The position numbers were made by a program, and so were the translations under genes. From NCBI GenBank assembly GCA_002633025.1, contig NMRB01000220.1, forward strand, positions 354,480 through 418,479: 64,000 nucleotides of DNA. The letters run 5' to 3'. Source of the DNA: Notospermus geniculatus. Taxonomy: Eukaryota > Nemertea > Pilidiophora > Heteronemertea > Lineidae. Of this stretch, positions 59,809 to 64,000 are shown in pieces. Position 1 is the stretch's first letter, and each line of letters opens with the position of its first letter. The notes below the pieces were generated by a model. That model saw nothing but the letters and a program-made list of their open reading frames with translations, searched no databases and was not told the DNA's origin.

Positions 59809-59927
59809 GGCTGGTATTCATAAAAGTTAGCAAATGCCTTTGCTTAAGTTTTGCAGAGCAGTGCCCAATGTAAATGTACTACGAAATTTAAAGTAAACGC
59901 ATTTGCTAGCTTTTACAAATATCAGCC
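59809..59927. mobile_element. Hairpin MITE, same family as 8378-8503
   Basis: The ends ggctggtattcataaaagttagcaaatgc and gcatttgctagcttttacaaatatcagcc are inverted copies, and match the ends of the element at the end of the second 5' block. Confidence 0.8.
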
Positions 59928-60364
59928 ATTGATACCGCTTAATCTGTGAGTGTATTGTTGGGGGACATCACATATCGGGGGACATTAGATTCTATTACAC
60001 CTGGGGAGGTACACCAAGGATCTTCACAAGGAGTACATTTTCCAAGGAGAGGAGGAGTGCAATTGATGACAACGACCATTTAAATTACAATTACAATTAC
60101 ACGTTTTTTGTGTACAATACAATGTTCACAATGGATGATGCGCTGTAATTCCTGCATTTGGCAAGGAGTTGCTGTATAAATTTTGTGTAAAAACTAAACT
60201 TGCACACACCGCACATTCATGCCGTAAAGCAATCAAGTAAGTGATGGCCTTTATTTCTAAATGGAATGTGAAAGTTCGAACAAAACCACAACAACTTTCG
60301 AGTCAACTTGCAGGATGGTATTTAATGAAAAAAAGCGTTTTATCAAAAAGTTATTCTATTTATA

Positions 60365-60953
60365 CAGGGTGACCGAAAATGAAAAAAGAACGCAGCGACC
60401 AACTTGATGGTGTTTAAAAAAAGGGTATCTTGTTCAATAGGGAATCTTGTTCAATGGAAAATGACTAAGCATCCAGACTTCATCAACAGCTGTGGCCTCA
60501 GGACCAACTCCGCGAAACAATGGACGGGACAATTGGTCGAAGCAGACGACATAACTGAGTGTCAATGTAAAATACTGCATTTTGGGGAAAGTGGGGTTGT
60601 CGTCATAATGAACAAAGGATTATGAAGGGCATGTGTATGTAAAGTGAGGATTAAATCGTTTGTTTTATGTTTGTGTTGCTAAATTGTTATGTGTTGTTAT
60701 TAGCCCTTATTCCATTTTGTTCATTACGGAAGACAAATCCACTTCGGGTAGTTACTAAAACCGAGTGAATTTTCGGCGTCCGGCCAAAATATCCCGACTG
60801 TTTCGCTAAAGGGTCCTCGTGCCAAAACCATGGACGAAGTGGACACTTGAAAACCACTTTTCATCGAAGAAATTCCTCAATATTTTGCAGGCAGCGGATT
60901 TAGTGGAAAAGGAGTGGAAGACCGATTTTGTTGTTTTTCTTTGGGACACCCTG
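60365..60953. mobile_element. 589-bp DNA transposon remnant, CAGGGTG ends and TA target site
   Basis: It begins cagggtgacc and ends gggacaccctg, with ta on both outer sides (60363-60364, 60954-60955). The terminal inverted repeats extend imperfectly for about 20 bp into A-rich sequence. TA duplication with CAGGG ends fits Tc1/mariner-like elements. An inner frame at 60404-60625 has no recognisable transposase motif. Confidence 0.6.
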
Positions 60954-61422
60954 TATTGAAATACAATATTCACTCTTTGGGCTATTCATTTATTCGTTAT
61001 CCGATAATTTATTAGCCAGCTAAAATTGTACATATATAAGTTGCGCTTCCACTACAAAAAAAGCTGGTATGTGTCCGCTCTTATTCTGCTTCCATTACAG
61101 AATTGCCGGGTTTAATAAGTCCGGTTCTATTAAGTGCGGATCTATTTAGTTCGGACAGCATGGAGGTCGGTCTTTCGTTACGTAGACTGAGCATATTTCT
61201 TTTGATAAAGACTGGCTAACGTATCAAGCATGCGTGTACAAAATTAATGAGAGTTTGCGAGTTCACAGGAGAACCCAACGAAATGGCTGCTCCGTTTAAT
61301 AGCTACGCGACTGCACCAGACTTTCCATTTCAAGGAAATGGAAATTGTGGGTAGGTGTTGGCCTCCCCACTCTTCACCAATCTTACGTGCTATGACGATA
61401 CGATACTGCGTATATTTCGAAC

Positions 61423-61548
61423 GTCCAGTATTCGTGCTCCAGACTGTCCGTGAAACTGCCGATTGTCCAGTGTTCGTGCTGCACCCTGTAAGTGAAACTG
61501 CCGATTGTCCAGTGTTTGTGCTCCAGAATGTTCGTGAAACTGCCGATT
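61423..61548. repeat. 42-bp tandem repeat, three units
   Basis: Units start at 61423, 61465 and 61507, each gtccagt.ttcgtgct... to ...gaaactgccgatt. The period is 14 codons, so both strands read as repeated peptides (PVFVLQTVRETADC on plus). Confidence 0.9.
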
Positions 61549-61623
61549 GTTCACTTCAGAAATTAGCGCCATGTCCATGGGTTTATTACCGACATATTCG
61601 AATCGATGGCTGGCGTAGACGTA

Positions 61624-61655
61624 TAAAAACGTTGCCCTCTTGGGCAACGTTTTTA
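61624..61655. repeat. Short perfect hairpin, 14-bp stem
   Basis: taaaaacgttgccc, a tctt loop, and gggcaacgttttta. No promoter or gene context makes it a clear terminator. Confidence 0.8.
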
Positions 61656-62334
61656 CACTAACATCGTCGTTGAATGCTGTACCAGCCGAGTCTTATGCAT
61701 CGGTGCACCTCCCGAGTCCACGTTTCCCACCTGCTTTCAGTTGGCTGTGTGCTAGTCGTAGGCTCCGACGTCTCGAATGTTCTGCTGCACTGTGCCCTCA
61801 AGGCGACAACGCCGGTGGTGCCCTGGAATGAAGAGACCATGATTATGACATTCATATCTTCTCCGACCTTTTTTCGTGGAAAAACTAAATACTACTAATC
61901 TTGGATTTGGTTTACACAGCAGTTGAAGTGGTTTCTCGGCGCCAGTCGTCCACAATGGTTATAACTATCAACCTGATGGTACCCCTATCTCTACAGCACT
62001 TTCTAAAAACGTACCTTTTTGGACTTTACTGTTACGACATGACTCGAAGTTCATTCGATCCTTCCTCAAAATGTACCATGAAAGCAATCTGCAAACTGTC
62101 AAGGTGCAACGATCATCACCCACGTCACCGCCAATGGAGTCCTAGAAAAGAAAGAAGTTCAGATTCATGGGCGCCATTTTACTGGAGAAGGTACATGTAT
62201 CTTTCGTCAGTTCAGGATTTTTAGCCTGCACACCTTTGATTTTCCATTTTGAAGCTAGTCGCAGTTGCCAAGGACCATGATGTTCGTCGTCATCGAAGTG
62301 CCCCCTGGGAAGAAGCTGCAATGTTGTCACCAAT

Positions 62335-62355
62335 GTCGTCGTCGTCGTCGTCGTC
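62335..62355. repeat. (GTC)7 trinucleotide repeat
   Basis: Seven GTC units in tandem, within an open frame that reads as a Ser run. A microsatellite. Confidence 0.95.
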
Positions 62356-63711
62356 AATTAGTCCTGAAAAAGAAAACAAGGACTTAAAAAGGACCACAGT
62401 ATGCGATCCTCGAAAAGGTAATCTAACTGCCGACGTAGAGGAGCCAACCAGCGGCAGCAACATGAACTACAAAAAACATAAAATGCACGTTGTGAATCGG
62501 GTCCATTCTCCGACACCGTATTTAGTCCCGTGGGTTGGAGAGTGGCGCGGTGGTGCCGCCTGTCGAGAAAAGGTGGCAATATCCGCATCGGAGCTGGAAT
62601 TTCAAAGTTATAACCTCACCTAATTAGATTTTCCAAGTTGGAAATCCAATCTAAGATTTGTGTTTCGGCACCATGACTTTCCTCGAAGTTCCCGTAAGTT
62701 GTGGTCTCGCCGTGCACCATGGAAATGGAATCTGCGAACGTCGTCAATTCATACGTCACCGTCTACGGAATCCTGGAAAAGTAGAATAATGGACTTGAGA
62801 CTCATGAGCACCATTTTACTGAGCGGGAAATCTGTGCTCACCTTCCTGATGGAACCCCCTCTTCAGTTCGAAGCTCTTGAAAGATTTCGCCAGGACCATA
62901 TTTGAGGAGCTTCCAACCCATTGTTTCTGGGCGCACCGTTGGTTTCTCACTGGATCAGGCTCTTTGCGGTACCAATATCATGACGTCCCCTCAGCGCCAA
63001 CAAATGAAAAACCTGTCGACTAGAAAGCAGAGTATACATACTGTATAATCAAAGCTCTTAAAGCGGACTTCATATCATTATACTTACCAGTCATTAAAGC
63101 CTAGGTCACAAATCCACCGGGCCCCGTATACGATTTTCCCCACCCAGCGGCTTGCAGTGGATTTTAGAGACTGAAACACGGATCTAAGACGAATTATGCC
63201 GAAATCGAATTATGCCGAAATCGCCTCAATAGATAAGTGGAAATTAGACTGGATCAAACTGGACACCGTAGAAATTGGCCAAAATGGTCTGTTTTTACTC
63301 GCCGTACGGGCCCCGGAGTGGATATGTGACTGGTGCTTTAGCGGATGCTTCTTTTACGCGGTAGGACTTGTGAAGAGTCTCCCGGCACATGGCGTTTTGG
63401 AAATGAATGACCATTGGTTCCCCGTGCACCAGAAAAGTTCCTCTCACGGCAGCTGAATGGAAGCTCACGATGGATGATCCCCACGGCTCCATGATGTTGC
63501 GGACAGAACGACGACCACGACGACGACCTCACCAAGAACGAACCCTGTCAACTAGAAACTTAAAAACCAGCAATTAAGTTGCTGAAAAGGAAAGATTTTA
63601 TTAGTTGCTGAAAAGCAAACATTTGTTAGTTATTACCCACCCTTATTAAGTGTACTCAAGCACCATCTCCAGGTCCACTTCGATGCTGGAAGTATCCTCC
63701 GGATGTACCAC

Positions 63712-63855
63712 CCCTTACAAATAATGTACCACGTGCAAATGATATTACCACGTGGAAATGGGCGAAATTTACGCCAAAATGTGTATATTTTGGTGTAAAA
63801 TTCGCCCATTCCAATGTGGGGGATGTCATTTACACGTGGTACATTTTCGTAAGGG
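63712..63855. mobile_element. 144-bp hairpin MITE
   Basis: The left end cccttacaaataatgtaccacgtg and right end cacgtggtacattttcgtaaggg are inverted. The inner arms pair over aatgggcgaaattt and aaattcgcccatt around a centre near 63783. Confidence 0.9.
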
Positions 63856-64000
63856 ACAACGTTCCTCTTAGATAAGGGATTCCTCGACGCACTACCAAAA
63901 ACGTCAACCCTGCGGATTAGAAACTAGAAAACCATTAAATTGCTGAAAAACAAATTTTATTAGTTGCTGAAAAGCAAAGATTTTATTAGTAAGTTATACC

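Larger units (their letters stand above)
58531..60362. other. Gene-poor region with hairpin elements
   Basis: Open frames at 58661-59345 and 59583-59777 have no family motif. Two hairpin MITEs are listed separately. Nothing else is seen. Confidence 0.5.
60956..64000. other. Repeat-rich region without a confident gene
   Basis: It holds minisatellites, palindromes and several low-copy segments repeated locally. For example, ctgtcgactagaaa-type words occur at about 63015, 63545 and 63910, and ttgctgaaaagcaaa at 63600 and 63970. Segments at 62100-62230 and 62700-62880 give related peptides (see findings), but no open exon chain is evident. Confidence 0.5.

Noticed and set aside
60404-60625. Possible transposase inside the TA-flanked element
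   Set aside because: No DDE/D motif or helix-turn-helix signature; the frame is short and low in supporting features.
61338-61661. 107-codon frame with a repeated 14-residue peptide
   Set aside because: The repeat is a 42-bp minisatellite that is open on both strands; there is no start context or homology.
1-64000. CRISPR arrays, prophage, operons, tRNA or rRNA genes
   Set aside because: The window is eukaryotic; no regularly spaced short repeats with unique spacers and no recognisable tRNA or rRNA sequence were seen by eye.

Overview
The window is nuclear DNA of an intron-rich animal, most likely a marine invertebrate (amphioxus, hemichordate or echinoderm are good guesses, but the species cannot be fixed from sequence alone). 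Grounds: split genes with GT-AG introns of 100-1000 bp, animal-specific families (matrix metalloproteinase, aspartate-type aquaglyceroporin, rhodopsin-like receptors), many short hairpin transposons, and very frequent palindromes TACATGTA and TAGGCCTA. Three single N positions (3813, 46405, 58466) mark places where the assembly is uncertain.

Layout. 1-8.4 kb: two near-identical copies of a non-coding, transposon-rich block, end to end, with an N at the joint. 8.4-11.2 kb: intergenic, with a small possible gene (58 aa) and a 328-bp MITE. 11.4-16.9 kb (minus): an aquaglyceroporin gene with three alternative first exons, a shared frameshift and a 1.06-kb internal tandem duplication whose joint lies inside an exon. 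18.2-20.5 kb (plus): a rhodopsin-like GPCR, also with a ~1-kb internal tandem duplication whose joint lies inside an exon. 21.4-27.0 kb (minus): a complete 11-exon secreted matrix metalloproteinase (523 aa by my splicing). 28.1-39.0 kb (plus): four tandem GPCR paralogues, each with three exons and the same intron phases (2, then 1). The first has a 2-bp frameshift, the other three read through (348, 349 and 340 aa), and a gene-less relic follows. 39-49.8 kb: gene-poor, with repeats and one possible membrane-protein exon. 49.8-50.6 kb (minus): a two-exon gene for a 75-aa mucin-like protein with the look of a GPI-anchored peptide. 50.7-64 kb: gene-poor, with a proline-rich candidate exon, a 2-kb inverted duplication, several hairpin MITEs, a TA-flanked transposon and minisatellites.

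The genes do not form a pathway. The main theme is local duplication: the tandem GPCR cluster appears to be reshuffled (gene 3 joins a gene-4-like 5' half to a gene-1-like 3' half). Three direct duplications at allele-like divergence could be either recent events or two haplotypes joined in the assembly. Exon borders were placed by hand from splice signals, reading-frame phase and family motifs; no search or alignment program was used.
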